A stretch of DNA of 64,000 nt from Paractinoplanes rishiriensis (GTDB lineage: Bacteria > Actinomycetota > Actinomycetes > Mycobacteriales > Micromonosporaceae). Position 1 is the first letter of the stretch, and every line of letters starts with the position of its first letter. Shown here one piece after another: positions 9,185-18,148 of this stretch. Under the pieces are notes generated by a model. The model did no database searches, had not been told where the DNA came from, and saw only the letters and a list, made by a program, of their open reading frames with translations. The stretch spans positions 186,001 to 250,000 of the forward strand of contig NZ_BOMV01000057.1 of the NCBI RefSeq assembly GCF_016862375.1, written 5' to 3'. The position numbers and the translations under genes were made by a program.

Positions 9185-9194
9185 GTATGCATAC
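9185..9194. promoter_or_regulatory. Palindrome GTATGCATAC upstream of the LacI gene
   Basis: This is a perfect 10-bp palindrome 29 bp upstream of the chosen LacI start. LacI proteins often repress themselves through such sites, so it is a candidate operator. It is short, and this is inference. Confidence 0.3.
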
Positions 9195-9355
9195 GATTTC
9201 ATGGCTGGTGGGAAACGCGGGTCGGGTGGGGCCGGCGGCGCCCGGAGCGGCCTGCGGGGACGAAGGAAAAGGACTCACCGGGCCGGTGGGTCACCTAGCG
9301 TGAACGTACCCAGAACGGTGAAGACGACGCCGTCGGGACGGGGCGGGGGCGTGCT

Positions 9356-10942
9356 ATGGGGTGGTTCGCTGACCGGCGGGTGATCACGAAGATCCTCACC
9401 GCGGTCCTGATCGTGGCGGCACTGGGTGCCGGGGTGGCGTCGTTCGGCGTCCTGGAGATGTCGGTGATCAACCGCAGTACCGAGTCGGTCTACAACGGCA
9501 GCCTGCAGTTGCGGACGATCGCCGAGATGCGGAACTCGTTCAACCGGGTCCGGATCGAATCGCTGAACCACTTCTCCTCCGACGACGCGGCGGTCAAGAG
9601 GGAGGCCGAGGAGGCGATCACCGCCGAGGCGGCCACGCTGGCGGAGGCCGAGGAGCGGTACCGGACGTTCGAGCTCGGGCCGATCCGGCAGGCCGCGCTG
9701 GCCGAGTTCGACACCGCCTGGAGCGCCTACCTCGAGGTGCTCGACGACAAGTTGCTGCCGCTGAGCCGGGAGGGGAACCGGCGGCGGGTCGCGGCGGTGC
9801 GCAAGGCCGAGATCGACCCGCTGGTCCGGGCCGCCCGGGAGGCGATGGACACGGTGACCGCGCGCACCGTCGACGTGGCCCAGGAGCAGAAGGACGCCGC
9901 CTCCGGCACCTACCGCCAGGCCCGTACGCTCGTGATCATCGCGATTGTGTCCGGTGTGCTGATCGGGATCGTGGTGGCGGTGGCGATCGCGCGGCTGATC
10001 ACCGGGCCGCTGTCGAAGTGCGTCGAGGTGCTCACCCGGATCCGGGACGGTGACCTGACGGTGCGCACCGGCCTGACCGGGCGCGACGAGGTCGGCGTAC
10101 TCGCTCAGGCCTTGGACACGTCGACCGCGTCGATGGCCGGCATGGTCAAGCAGGTGGGCGACAACGCGCATCATGTGGCCGCGGCTTCGGAGGAGCTGAC
10201 CGCGGTCTCCACCGAGATGTCGTCCGCGGCCGAGGAGACCTCGGCGCAGGCGGGCACCGTGTCGGACGCGGCCGGCGAGGTGTCGCGGCACGTGCAGACC
10301 GTCGCCGCGGGGGCCGAGCAGATGGGCACGTCGATCCGCGAGATCGCGGACAGCGCCACCGAGGCCGCGATGGTCTCCGGGCAGGCGGCCGAGACCGCGG
10401 TGCGCACCAACGCGATCGTCCGGAAGCTGGGCGAGTCGTCGAACGAGATCAGCAGCGTGGTGCAGACGATCACGTCGATCGCCGAGCAGACCAACCTGCT
10501 GGCGCTGAACGCCACGATCGAGGCGGCCCGGGCCGGGGAACTGGGCAAGGGGTTCGCGGTGGTGGCGTCCGAGGTCAAGGACCTGGCGCAGGAGACCGCG
10601 CGGGCCACCGAGGACATCTCGCAGCGGATCGGCGCCATCCAGCAGGAGACCGGCCAGGCGGTGGCGGCGATCGGGGAGATCACCGCGGTCACCGCGCGGA
10701 TCAACGACCACACCTCGACGATCGCCGCCGCGGTGGAGGAGCAGACCGCCACGACCAGCGAGATGGCCCGCAGCGTCAACGAGGCGGCGACCAGCGCGGA
10801 CAGCATCGCCGGCAACATCTCCGGGGTGGCCGAGGCGGCCGGCGCCACCGCGACCGGTGCCACCGAGACCTCGGCCACCGCGCAGGAACTGGCCCAGATG
10901 GCGGTGCAGCTACGGCAGATGATCGCGGCCTACCGGGTGTGA
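9356..10942 (+). CDS. Methyl-accepting chemotaxis protein
   Basis: This is a 528-residue receptor. A membrane helix at residues ~12-32 is followed by an extracellular four-helix-bundle-type sensor domain (to ~185), a second membrane helix (LVIIAIVSGVLIGIVVAVAI), a HAMP domain (RLITGPLSKCVEVLTRIRDG) and a long cytoplasmic coiled coil. The signalling hairpin is well conserved (EQTNLLALNATIEAARAGE, then GKGFAVVASEVKDLA), the region that contacts CheA and CheW. There is no obvious CheR-tethering pentapeptide at the C-terminus (ends AAYRV). Its presence implies a motile cell stage. No che or flagellar gene is nearby, and the ligand cannot be told from the sequence. Confidence 0.95.
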   Translation: MGWFADRRVITKILTAVLIVAALGAGVASFGVLEMSVINRSTESVYNGSLQLRTIAEMRNSFNRVRIESLNHFSSDDAAVKREAEEAITAEAATLAEAEERYRTFELGPIRQAALAEFDTAWSAYLEVLDDKLLPLSREGNRRRVAAVRKAEIDPLVRAAREAMDTVTARTVDVAQEQKDAASGTYRQARTLVIIAIVSGVLIGIVVAVAIARLITGPLSKCVEVLTRIRDGDLTVRTGLTGRDEVGVLAQALDTSTASMAGMVKQVGDNAHHVAAASEELTAVSTEMSSAAEETSAQAGTVSDAAGEVSRHVQTVAAGAEQMGTSIREIADSATEAAMVSGQAAETAVRTNAIVRKLGESSNEISSVVQTITSIAEQTNLLALNATIEAARAGELGKGFAVVASEVKDLAQETARATEDISQRIGAIQQETGQAVAAIGEITAVTARINDHTSTIAAAVEEQTATTSEMARSVNEAATSADSIAGNISGVAEAAGATATGATETSATAQELAQMAVQLRQMIAAYRV

Positions 10943-10968
10943 GTGGGCCCGCCCGGAGGCGGGCCCAC
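10943..10968. terminator. Bidirectional stem-loop between convergent genes
   Basis: A perfect 11-bp stem (GTGGGCCCGCC / GGCGGGCCCAC) with a 4-nt loop (CGGA) begins directly after the chemotaxis stop and ends 4 bp before the stop of the GH87 gene. It lacks a clear U-tract, as is usual in actinobacteria. Its position between convergent genes supports a terminator. Confidence 0.8.
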
Positions 10969-10972
10969 GCCG

Positions 10973-13900
10973 TCAACGGATGACGAACTGGGAACCCGGC
11001 TGGATGACGATGTTGCCGTCCGCCGAGTTGGTGATGGTGACATTGGTGAGGGTGGCGTTACCGCGGGCGCCGGCCATGGCCAGGATGCCGGCGCCGTTGT
11101 TCGATTTGTCGATGCGCACGTTGGTGACGGCGACGTTCGGCATGTTGCCGCCGCCGGTCTTGAACTGGATGCCGTCGTACGTGGAATCGATGATCTCGGT
11201 GTCCCGGATCGTGACGCCGGTGATGTCCTTCGACGCCGGGAACAGCGTGATCGCGCCGAACTCCTGGTCCTCGTTCCAGAAGACGCCACCGGCCCGGTGC
11301 AGGCCGTTGTTCGCGATCAGGGTGGTGCCCGAGAACGGCAGCGGGTCGTGGTCGGTGGCCAGCATGATGCCGGGGTAGTTCATGGTGTCGGCGATCAGGT
11401 TGTTCTCGATCGTGTTGCCGGAGCCGCCGTAGATCGCGACGCCGTTGGCCCGCCAGGGCAGTTGGACCGTGTTGTTGACGAACCGGTTGTTGGACGCCAC
11501 GTCCACCGAGGTGTCGCGGACCCGCGGATTGGCCCAGACCGCCAGCGAGTCGTCGCCGGTGGTGCGGAACGACGAGTTGAACACCCGGGAGTTGCGGGTG
11601 CCGTTGCTGAAGTTGATGCCGTCCGCGTACGTGTTCCGGATGCGCATCCCGGAGAACTCGATGTTGTTGCCGGGGTTCCAGTACGCCGGGGTGTCCGAGT
11701 AGTCCCGGCCGACCCAGGCGCCCACGTTGACGTGCTCGATCCAGACGTTGCTGATCTTGGTGTCGGCGCCGAGCCGGCCGTTGATGGCGTGCCCGCGGTT
11801 GGCCCGGTTGGTGGTCATGCCGAAGATCGCCAGGTCGGAGATCTGGGTGTTGTCGTCGATGTCGAAGCCGACGTTGCCCTCGTGCGGGTGGTTGATGCCG
11901 CCGGTTGCGTTCTGCGGCTCGGTCTCGGTGTAGAGCTGCGAGTGCCACATGCCGGCGCCGCGGATGACCACGTTCCGGATGCCCTTCTGGTTCCACTGCC
12001 CCCGGTTCGGGTCCGGCGAGAGGATCTTCTTCTCCTGCCGCCACTGACCGGCCGGGATCCAGACGCAGCCGATCACGCCGTTCTCGTCGTCGGTGACCGC
12101 CCGCTGGATGGCGGCCGAGTCGTCGGCACCGTCGTTAGGCACGGCGCCGTAGTTCGTGATCGAGACGCACCCGGCCGGCTGGGCCGCAGCGGGCGCGACC
12201 TGCTCCAACTCGACCAGGTCGATGATGTAGTAGGAGGCGTTGTCCGCGGCGTCGCGCTGCAGCTTGAACCGGGTGCCCGCCGGATACGACTGGGTGAGCA
12301 GCGCGTTCGACTCGTCGAACAGCCGCCGGGCGTCCACCGACGGGGTGTTGGACAGCGACTCGGTGTCGTCCGAGGTGCCGTAGAGCCATGAGTTGCGCGA
12401 CGACAGGGTCAGCTTCCGCACGAACTGGTCGTTGGCGTAGAGGCTGATGGTGGCGGTGAGGCCGCCGCCGCCTGGGGCGTCCGGGATGGCGTTGCGGACC
12501 ACGATCGAGTTGGCCTGGTTGACCGAGGTGAATTCGACGAACTGGCCGGTGCCGGTGAGCCGCACCGACTTGCGGCCGGACGACTCGGTGCCGAAATTCG
12601 TGTGCCCGAACGTGCGCAGCGGGTCGGCCTCGACCAGGGTGCCCTGATAGCGGGCGGCTTCCGCCTCGTACGAGACGTACGGGACGGCCGCGCCCCGGCC
12701 GACGACGATCGCGTGCGTACGGGAATTGTTGCTCTCATTGGTCTCCGCCACCACATTGGTCGCGTCGGCGGTGGCCGTCACGGTGGCACCGCCGCTGGTG
12801 GCGGTCCAGGTACCCAACGAGACGGTGACGGTGGCGCCGGCCGCGACCGTGCCGGTGTTCGCGTTCAGCGTGGTGCCGCCCGCCACCACCCGGGTGACGC
12901 TGGCCGCGGCGGTGCTGGTGCCCCGGTTGTGGACCGCCACCGAGAACGTCACGGCCGCACCCACCGCCGGGCTGGCCGGGGTCGAACCGACGCTGAGCAC
13001 CTGCAGGTCAGGTCCCGGTGCCTGGCTCACGACCAGCGGCGACGGCGCGGTGAAGGTGTTGCCGGTGACCACCGCCGAGACCGGGTAGCTGCCCTGCGCG
13101 CGGCGGCCGGCGTCGACCGTGACCGTGGTCGAGGCGCCGGCGGCGAGCGCTGCCACATTCGCACTGCCTGCCGCGGTGCCGCCGAGGCGTACCTCCACGG
13201 TTGTTGCCGCCGATGCCAGCGTGCCGGCATTACGCACGGTGGCCGAGACGGAGATCGCGGTGGCCTCGTCCGGCGCGGCCGGTGCCCAGGTCAGCGCGGT
13301 GACCCGCAGGTCCGCGGCCGGTGCCCAGGAGCCGAGCACCTGGATCTCGGCGACCTGAGCGCCGGGTGCGCCGGTGTTGGCGGAGAACTGGAGTTGCAGG
13401 TCGGCGACCCGGCCGGTGACCGGGATGGTGACCGTGTTCTGGCCGCTGAACGCATAGTCGGCACGCGCCCGCAGCGAGGTGTAGGACGAGCCGCCCACGG
13501 GCCGGCCGAGCACCTGGATCGCCTGGCTGCGCGGGCCCCACGCCGGATCCGGATTGAGCCGGACGACCACCGAGGTGACGTCGGCGTCCGCGCCGAGGCG
13601 GGTGGTCAGGGTGGCCGGGAAGCCGTTCGACTCCCAGTAGGTCGCGACGTTGTTGTCGTTGGCGTTGGCCGCCACGAAGCCGAAGACCGACGAGGACGCC
13701 TCCATGGCCTTGCCGGCGGCGAGGTTGGTGCCGGCCGGGGGAGTACCGGCCACGCCGTAGACCTCCAGCTCCGAAAGTTGAGCGGCTGGCCACCCGGTAT
13801 TTGCGGTGATGTGCACCCGGATGTACCGGAAATTTCCGGCGGAGAAATCGATCGTCACGGTGTCGCCGAAGACCCGGCCGGCCGAACCGGCGAGCACGGC

Positions 13901-14227
13901 AAAGCCTGCGTTGTCGGTGCTGCCCTGCACGCTCAGCGTCTGCGTCCGGGACTCCCAGGACGGTGGCAGCTTGAGCTTGACCTGATCGACGGCCACGCTG
14001 CCGCCCAGGTCGACCTGCACCCACTGCGGGAACGCCGGGCTCTCCCAGTACGAACCGGCATTGCCGTCGGTCACGTTCGCCGCGACGTAGGAGCCGTTCG
14101 CTCCGCTCGCCGTCGCGCTCTTGCCCAGTGCCAGGTTGGGGCCGCCGGCCGCCTGCGCGGCGCTGCCCGGGACGACGAGTGCGACGGCGGCCAGCCCGGC
14201 CGCCAGCGCGCATCTGAGGAGTTTCAT
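10973..14227 (-). CDS. Secreted multidomain GH87-type alpha-1,3-glucanase
   Basis: This 1084-residue protein has a signal peptide (residues 1-26, cut after AQA). Then follow two discoidin/F5-8C-type carbohydrate-binding domains (~28-160 and ~165-300), two CARDB-like Ig domains (~305-400 and ~405-510), a CBM35-like module (~518-680) and a C-terminal right-handed beta-helix (~690-1084). The helix holds YADGINFSNGTRNS and RTTGDDSLAVW, the paired-aspartate arrangement of GH87 mycodextranase/alpha-1,3-glucanase enzymes. The likely role is hydrolysis of fungal or bacterial alpha-1,3-glucan outside the cell. GH55/GH28-like beta-helix enzymes are the alternative. It stands alone, with the terminator at its 3' end. 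Confidence 0.82.
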   Translation of the reverse strand: MKLLRCALAAGLAAVALVVPGSAAQAAGGPNLALGKSATASGANGSYVAANVTDGNAGSYWESPAFPQWVQVDLGGSVAVDQVKLKLPPSWESRTQTLSVQGSTDNAGFAVLAGSAGRVFGDTVTIDFSAGNFRYIRVHITANTGWPAAQLSELEVYGVAGTPPAGTNLAAGKAMEASSSVFGFVAANANDNNVATYWESNGFPATLTTRLGADADVTSVVVRLNPDPAWGPRSQAIQVLGRPVGGSSYTSLRARADYAFSGQNTVTIPVTGRVADLQLQFSANTGAPGAQVAEIQVLGSWAPAADLRVTALTWAPAAPDEATAISVSATVRNAGTLASAATTVEVRLGGTAAGSANVAALAAGASTTVTVDAGRRAQGSYPVSAVVTGNTFTAPSPLVVSQAPGPDLQVLSVGSTPASPAVGAAVTFSVAVHNRGTSTAAASVTRVVAGGTTLNANTGTVAAGATVTVSLGTWTATSGGATVTATADATNVVAETNESNNSRTHAIVVGRGAAVPYVSYEAEAARYQGTLVEADPLRTFGHTNFGTESSGRKSVRLTGTGQFVEFTSVNQANSIVVRNAIPDAPGGGGLTATISLYANDQFVRKLTLSSRNSWLYGTSDDTESLSNTPSVDARRLFDESNALLTQSYPAGTRFKLQRDAADNASYYIIDLVELEQVAPAAAQPAGCVSITNYGAVPNDGADDSAAIQRAVTDDENGVIGCVWIPAGQWRQEKKILSPDPNRGQWNQKGIRNVVIRGAGMWHSQLYTETEPQNATGGINHPHEGNVGFDIDDNTQISDLAIFGMTTNRANRGHAINGRLGADTKISNVWIEHVNVGAWVGRDYSDTPAYWNPGNNIEFSGMRIRNTYADGINFSNGTRNSRVFNSSFRTTGDDSLAVWANPRVRDTSVDVASNNRFVNNTVQLPWRANGVAIYGGSGNTIENNLIADTMNYPGIMLATDHDPLPFSGTTLIANNGLHRAGGVFWNEDQEFGAITLFPASKDITGVTIRDTEIIDSTYDGIQFKTGGGNMPNVAVTNVRIDKSNNGAGILAMAGARGNATLTNVTITNSADGNIVIQPGSQFVIR

Positions 14228-14321
14228 CGGGAACCTCGAATCGGGGGAGGGGGGAGCCTGCCACGAAATTTCACACTCTTGCTGACTTCTTGCGTCGGCA
14301 GGGATTCAAGGTTTCAGATGT

Positions 14322-15908
14322 GTGTCCAAAAAGTCAACGGTTCCGCGCGATCCTCAGGTCGTCGGGCTCCGCGTCGATAGCGACGAAGTGATTCGAGACT
14401 TTCGCCGTGATCCCGTTATGATCGCGGCGGTGCTGTGGACGCTGGCCGGGATGGCGCTCCTGCTCCTGCTCGCCGGTCAGGCCAACACGCAGGTCAAGGT
14501 CTTCTGGGCGTTCCAGCCACCGCTCGACGCCCTGCTCGCGTACTCGGCCTGGCGGGTCTATCGGGTCGCCACCGGGGCCTTGCGCCGGTTCTGGCTGGTG
14601 CTGGCGTTCACCGGGGCGCTGTTCACGATCGGCGACCTCACCCAGGCGATCGTCGCGCTGACCGGCGAGGGCCAGTGGTCCACCACCGGCGGCGTGGTGC
14701 AGGGCGTCTGCTTCGGGATCGGGATGAGCGCGACCATCTTCGCGATGCTCCTGCACCCGATGCCCGGCCGGTCCCGGCGCGAAAAGCTGGCGTTCTGGCT
14801 CGACTCCGCGACCGTGCTGGTCGGCGGCGCCGTGGTGGCCTGGTGCTTCACGGTCGGCCCGGACGGCAACGACAACGTGGTCGGCACGCTGGCCGCCGGG
14901 GCGGTCATCCTCACCTCGGGCTTCGCCGCGGTGAAGCTGGCGCTCAGTGGCAACGCCCCGATGCACAAGGCGGCGGCCATCCCGATGGTCATGTCGGCCG
15001 GCGTGAACAGCATCGGCTTCTTCCTGGAACCCGGGGCGGACGGCCCGATGCCGGCCTACGTCTACGCCGTACGACTCCTGCCCTCGCTCTTGATCGGAAT
15101 GGGCCCCCGGATCCAGCAGATCCTGGCCCGGTTCGACGAGACCACCGCCTTCGGCTCGCGCCGCCGCAAGCCCTACAGCCTGCTGCCCTACGGATCCATC
15201 GCGGTCGCCTTCACAGCGGTGCTGGTGGTGACGCCGGAGGGCCCGCACGCCCGGCTCTGGGGCGCGATGACCGGCCTCGGCCTGATCTTCGTGCTCGTGG
15301 TGTGCCGCCAGCTGGCCGCGTTCCACGACAACACCCGGCTCATCGACCAGCTCGACGCCACCCTGGCCGACCTGCGCGAACACGAGGTCCGGCTGCGGCA
15401 GCAGGCGCTGTTCGACGGTCTCACCGGGCTGGCCAACCGGACCCACTTCCACGACGAGGTCACCGCCGCGCTGGACGCCGGCCGGCCGGGCAGCACCTCG
15501 CTGATGCTCATCGACCTGGACGGCTTCAAGGCGGTCAACGACACGCTGGGCCACGCGGCCGGCGACGTCCTGCTCGCCGGGGTGGCCGACAAGCTGCGCG
15601 CGTCGGTGCGCCCGGACGACCTGGTGGCCCGGCTCGGCGGCGACGAGTTCGCGGTGCTGCTGCGCGACTGCGACGGCGACGACGCCGAACGCATGGCCCG
15701 GCGGATCCTGCATGCGATGACCGAGCCGATCCCGTTCGACGACACCGCGGTGTGCGCGAACGCCAGCATCGGCATCGCCTGCGCCGTCGACGGCCACCGG
15801 GTGGACAGCCTGCTGCACGACGCCGACCTGGCGATGTACGCGGCCAAGCGGGAGGGCAAGGGCACCTGGAAGCGGCACCACCCGAGCATGCGGGTGACAA
15901 TTCGGTAG
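14322..15908 (+). CDS. Membrane-anchored diguanylate cyclase (GGDEF)
   Basis: This is a 528-residue protein with the same layout as the protein at 2452-3981. A ~300-residue multi-helix membrane part is followed by a linker (TLADLREHEVRLRQQALFDGL) and a GGDEF domain (LIDLDGFKAVNDTLGHAAGD, active loop RLGGDEFAVLL). The catalytic residues are intact. The two proteins look like paralogues: both carry NRTxF-type linkers and DALL/DVLL after the substrate loop. The GTG at 14322 is used. No strong ribosome site is seen, and a later ATG (residue 33, MIAAVLW) just before the first helix is possible. Confidence 0.88.
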   Translation: MSKKSTVPRDPQVVGLRVDSDEVIRDFRRDPVMIAAVLWTLAGMALLLLLAGQANTQVKVFWAFQPPLDALLAYSAWRVYRVATGALRRFWLVLAFTGALFTIGDLTQAIVALTGEGQWSTTGGVVQGVCFGIGMSATIFAMLLHPMPGRSRREKLAFWLDSATVLVGGAVVAWCFTVGPDGNDNVVGTLAAGAVILTSGFAAVKLALSGNAPMHKAAAIPMVMSAGVNSIGFFLEPGADGPMPAYVYAVRLLPSLLIGMGPRIQQILARFDETTAFGSRRRKPYSLLPYGSIAVAFTAVLVVTPEGPHARLWGAMTGLGLIFVLVVCRQLAAFHDNTRLIDQLDATLADLREHEVRLRQQALFDGLTGLANRTHFHDEVTAALDAGRPGSTSLMLIDLDGFKAVNDTLGHAAGDVLLAGVADKLRASVRPDDLVARLGGDEFAVLLRDCDGDDAERMARRILHAMTEPIPFDDTAVCANASIGIACAVDGHRVDSLLHDADLAMYAAKREGKGTWKRHHPSMRVTIR

Positions 15909-15966
15909 TTCCGTTCTGTCACGGCTGTGCACAGACGTCCGTCGATGGGGTTGATAGACCCGGTTG

Positions 15967-17610
15967 ATGCGCCTTCGATGGGCAACAGCGGGCCTCGTGG
16001 CCCTCCTTCTGATCCCGGCCGGCGCGGTTCCGGCGGCCGCCGCGGTGCCGCGCACCGAGACCCTGGTGACCGGCAGCAGTCCGGTCACCGGCGTGGTCGA
16101 GTCGCACGTCGCGTTGCGGATACCGCTGCCGGCCACGGCGGGCCCGCGCCCGGCGGCCTGCGACTGGCTGCACTACCTGCGCTACCGGTCGGCTGCCGGG
16201 CCGGCCCGCTCGGCGCAGGCCGACCGGATCCTGGTGGCCCAGCCCGGCGTGCTGGAGGGGGCCGGAGCCTTCGACAGCGTCGCCCGCAACACCGTGGCGG
16301 CGGCCGCCCGGCAGGGGCGGCACATCGAGTTCTGGGCGCTCGACCGGCGCTCCAACTGCCTCGAGGACCACACCGGCATCGACACCGGCAACTTCCGGTC
16401 GGCGATCGACTATTACTACCGGGGCCGGCAGTTCGCCGGCTTTCTGCGCAACGAGCAGGTCGGCTTTCTCGCCCACGTGGGTTTGGCCCAGACCGTACGC
16501 GACCAGTACGACATCCTTTCCGCGGAGCTACCGGACCGGGCGTTGCGACGGCAGAAGGTGCTCTGCGGCGGCCACTCGCTGGGCGGCGTGATCACCGGGT
16601 TCTTCGCGGTCTGGGACTTCGGCGGCGACCCCGGTTACCGGCAGTGCGGCGGCTACTTCGCGCTGGACACCACGATCAACAACTCGCTGTCCGACCTGAG
16701 CGGCACGACGCCGGACGACATGCTGCCGGACCTCGGGCTCGGCTACGCGGCGATCAAGGCCGGGCTGGAGAGCGGGCTGCTCACCCGTACCCTGTCCGCT
16801 CCTGTCCTGATCAATGCCGAGACGATGAACCTGCTGGCCATCGCCGGGCTGGCCGCCCGCACCGAGCCGGACGCCGGCACGCTGCTGCCGGCCCTGCCGG
16901 TGAACGACAACATCACCGCCACCGAGCGCCTGCTGTTCTCCAAGGACTTCCCCACCTTCGTCACCGGCCGGCCGTCAGCCCGGGACTTCCGGCTCACCAA
17001 CGCGGCGGTGCTCGGCGGCCTGCTGGACGACAACTCGCAGCCGCTGGCCTTCCTGGAGGCGAGCGTCGGCTTCTACGACGGCGGCCCGATCGTGGACAAG
17101 GACTTCCCGGGCCTGGCCGACCTGGACGGGGTGCTGGGCACCCGGCCGATGGCGATCCCGGACCGGCCGGACGGCCCGCTCTACACCTGGCGCAACTACG
17201 ACCGGATCGGCGCGCCGGACGACCCGGTGCACCGCACCCGCGACGGCGTCCCGTTCAGCACGCCCGGCCAGGAGGTGACCGACCTGGCCCAGTTGGCCCG
17301 CAGCCTGTCCGAGCACCCGCTGGACTTCACCGAGCACTACTTCCCCACCCGGCTGGTGACCGACATCCAGATGAGCACCGCCCCGGAGATCGCCGGTTCG
17401 GTGCGGCACCCGGAAGGGCTGCGGGCCAACCCGATCGTCACGCTGCTGGCCGGCGACGGCCTGCTCGCCGGTCGTGACCTGCCGCCCGAGTACCACGTGA
17501 CCGTCGCGCCCGGATACCAGCACCTGGACGTGCTGACCGCGGCCGCGACCCAGAACAGCGGGCGGCCCGAGATCGTCTCGACCGCCCTGGCGGCCTTCGC
17601 CGCCGGCTGA
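15967..17610 (+). CDS. Secreted alpha/beta-hydrolase-like protein
   Basis: This 547-residue protein has a signal peptide (MRLRWATAGLVALLLIPAGA, cut near AAA). The nucleophile elbow GGHSLGGVITGFF, around residue 200, is typical of alpha/beta-hydrolases. Cysteine pairs (AACDW; SNCLED; LCGGHS; RQCGGY) suggest disulfides outside the cell. The substrate is unknown; lipase/esterase activity is possible. The ATG at 15967 is preceded by an in-frame TTG; I chose the ATG. It lies 37 bp upstream of the small secreted protein at 17648, probably in one transcript. Confidence 0.75.
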   Translation: MRLRWATAGLVALLLIPAGAVPAAAAVPRTETLVTGSSPVTGVVESHVALRIPLPATAGPRPAACDWLHYLRYRSAAGPARSAQADRILVAQPGVLEGAGAFDSVARNTVAAAARQGRHIEFWALDRRSNCLEDHTGIDTGNFRSAIDYYYRGRQFAGFLRNEQVGFLAHVGLAQTVRDQYDILSAELPDRALRRQKVLCGGHSLGGVITGFFAVWDFGGDPGYRQCGGYFALDTTINNSLSDLSGTTPDDMLPDLGLGYAAIKAGLESGLLTRTLSAPVLINAETMNLLAIAGLAARTEPDAGTLLPALPVNDNITATERLLFSKDFPTFVTGRPSARDFRLTNAAVLGGLLDDNSQPLAFLEASVGFYDGGPIVDKDFPGLADLDGVLGTRPMAIPDRPDGPLYTWRNYDRIGAPDDPVHRTRDGVPFSTPGQEVTDLAQLARSLSEHPLDFTEHYFPTRLVTDIQMSTAPEIAGSVRHPEGLRANPIVTLLAGDGLLAGRDLPPEYHVTVAPGYQHLDVLTAAATQNSGRPEIVSTALAAFAAG

Positions 17611-17647
17611 TCCCCCATCCCCCTGTTTCGGTTTCGAAAGGAGCACC

Positions 17648-18145
17648 ATGCGACGAACGGCCTTGATCGCTCTGGTCTCGCTCGGCCTGCTAGCCGTGCC
17701 ACTGCCCGCCTCGGCGGCTCCGGTGTCCGCACCGTACGAGTGCACCAGCCCGCTGGGCGCGCAGAGCGTGACCATCACGGCCACCCTCACCGCGACCCCG
17801 AACCCGGCCACCGTCGGCTCGCCGGTGACCTTCGACCTCGAGGTGTCCGACCTCGGCCTGACCGCGCCGCTGACGGTCTCGTCCTGGAGCGGCACCGTCG
17901 ACCTGGACGTGAGCGGTGCCGAGACCGCGCAGTTCACGCTGACCGGTACCGGCGGCCCGATCCCGGCCAACCAGCCGATCACCGGCACGCTCACCGGCAC
18001 CTGGACGCCCACGGCGGCCGGCACCGACGAGATCACCGGCGGGGACGTGACCATCACGGCCCAGGTCGTGCTGCTCGGCTCGATCTCGCTGACCTGCACG
18101 CCGGTCGACCCCCGGCCGGTGGGTGAGACGCTGACCGTCAGCTGA
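17648..18145 (+). CDS. Small secreted beta-sandwich protein, function unknown
   Basis: This is a 165-residue exported protein with a clear signal peptide (residues 1-23, cut after ASA) and a strong GAAAGGAG ribosome site. The mature part is Thr/Val-rich and beta-strand-like (SVTITATLTATPNPATVGSP), with two cysteines near the ends (YECTSP and LTCTPV) that could be joined. It resembles secreted actinobacterial proteins with a YxCxxPLGxQ motif (DUF6801-like), but I am not sure of the family. It may act with the hydrolase upstream. Confidence 0.7.
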   Translation: MRRTALIALVSLGLLAVPLPASAAPVSAPYECTSPLGAQSVTITATLTATPNPATVGSPVTFDLEVSDLGLTAPLTVSSWSGTVDLDVSGAETAQFTLTGTGGPIPANQPITGTLTGTWTPTAAGTDEITGGDVTITAQVVLLGSISLTCTPVDPRPVGETLTVS

Positions 18146-18148
18146 CCG

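Noticed and set aside
12602..14380. A 592-codon plus-strand open frame
   Set aside because: It is antisense to the secreted GH87-type protein, which has a signal peptide and recognisable domains on the other strand.
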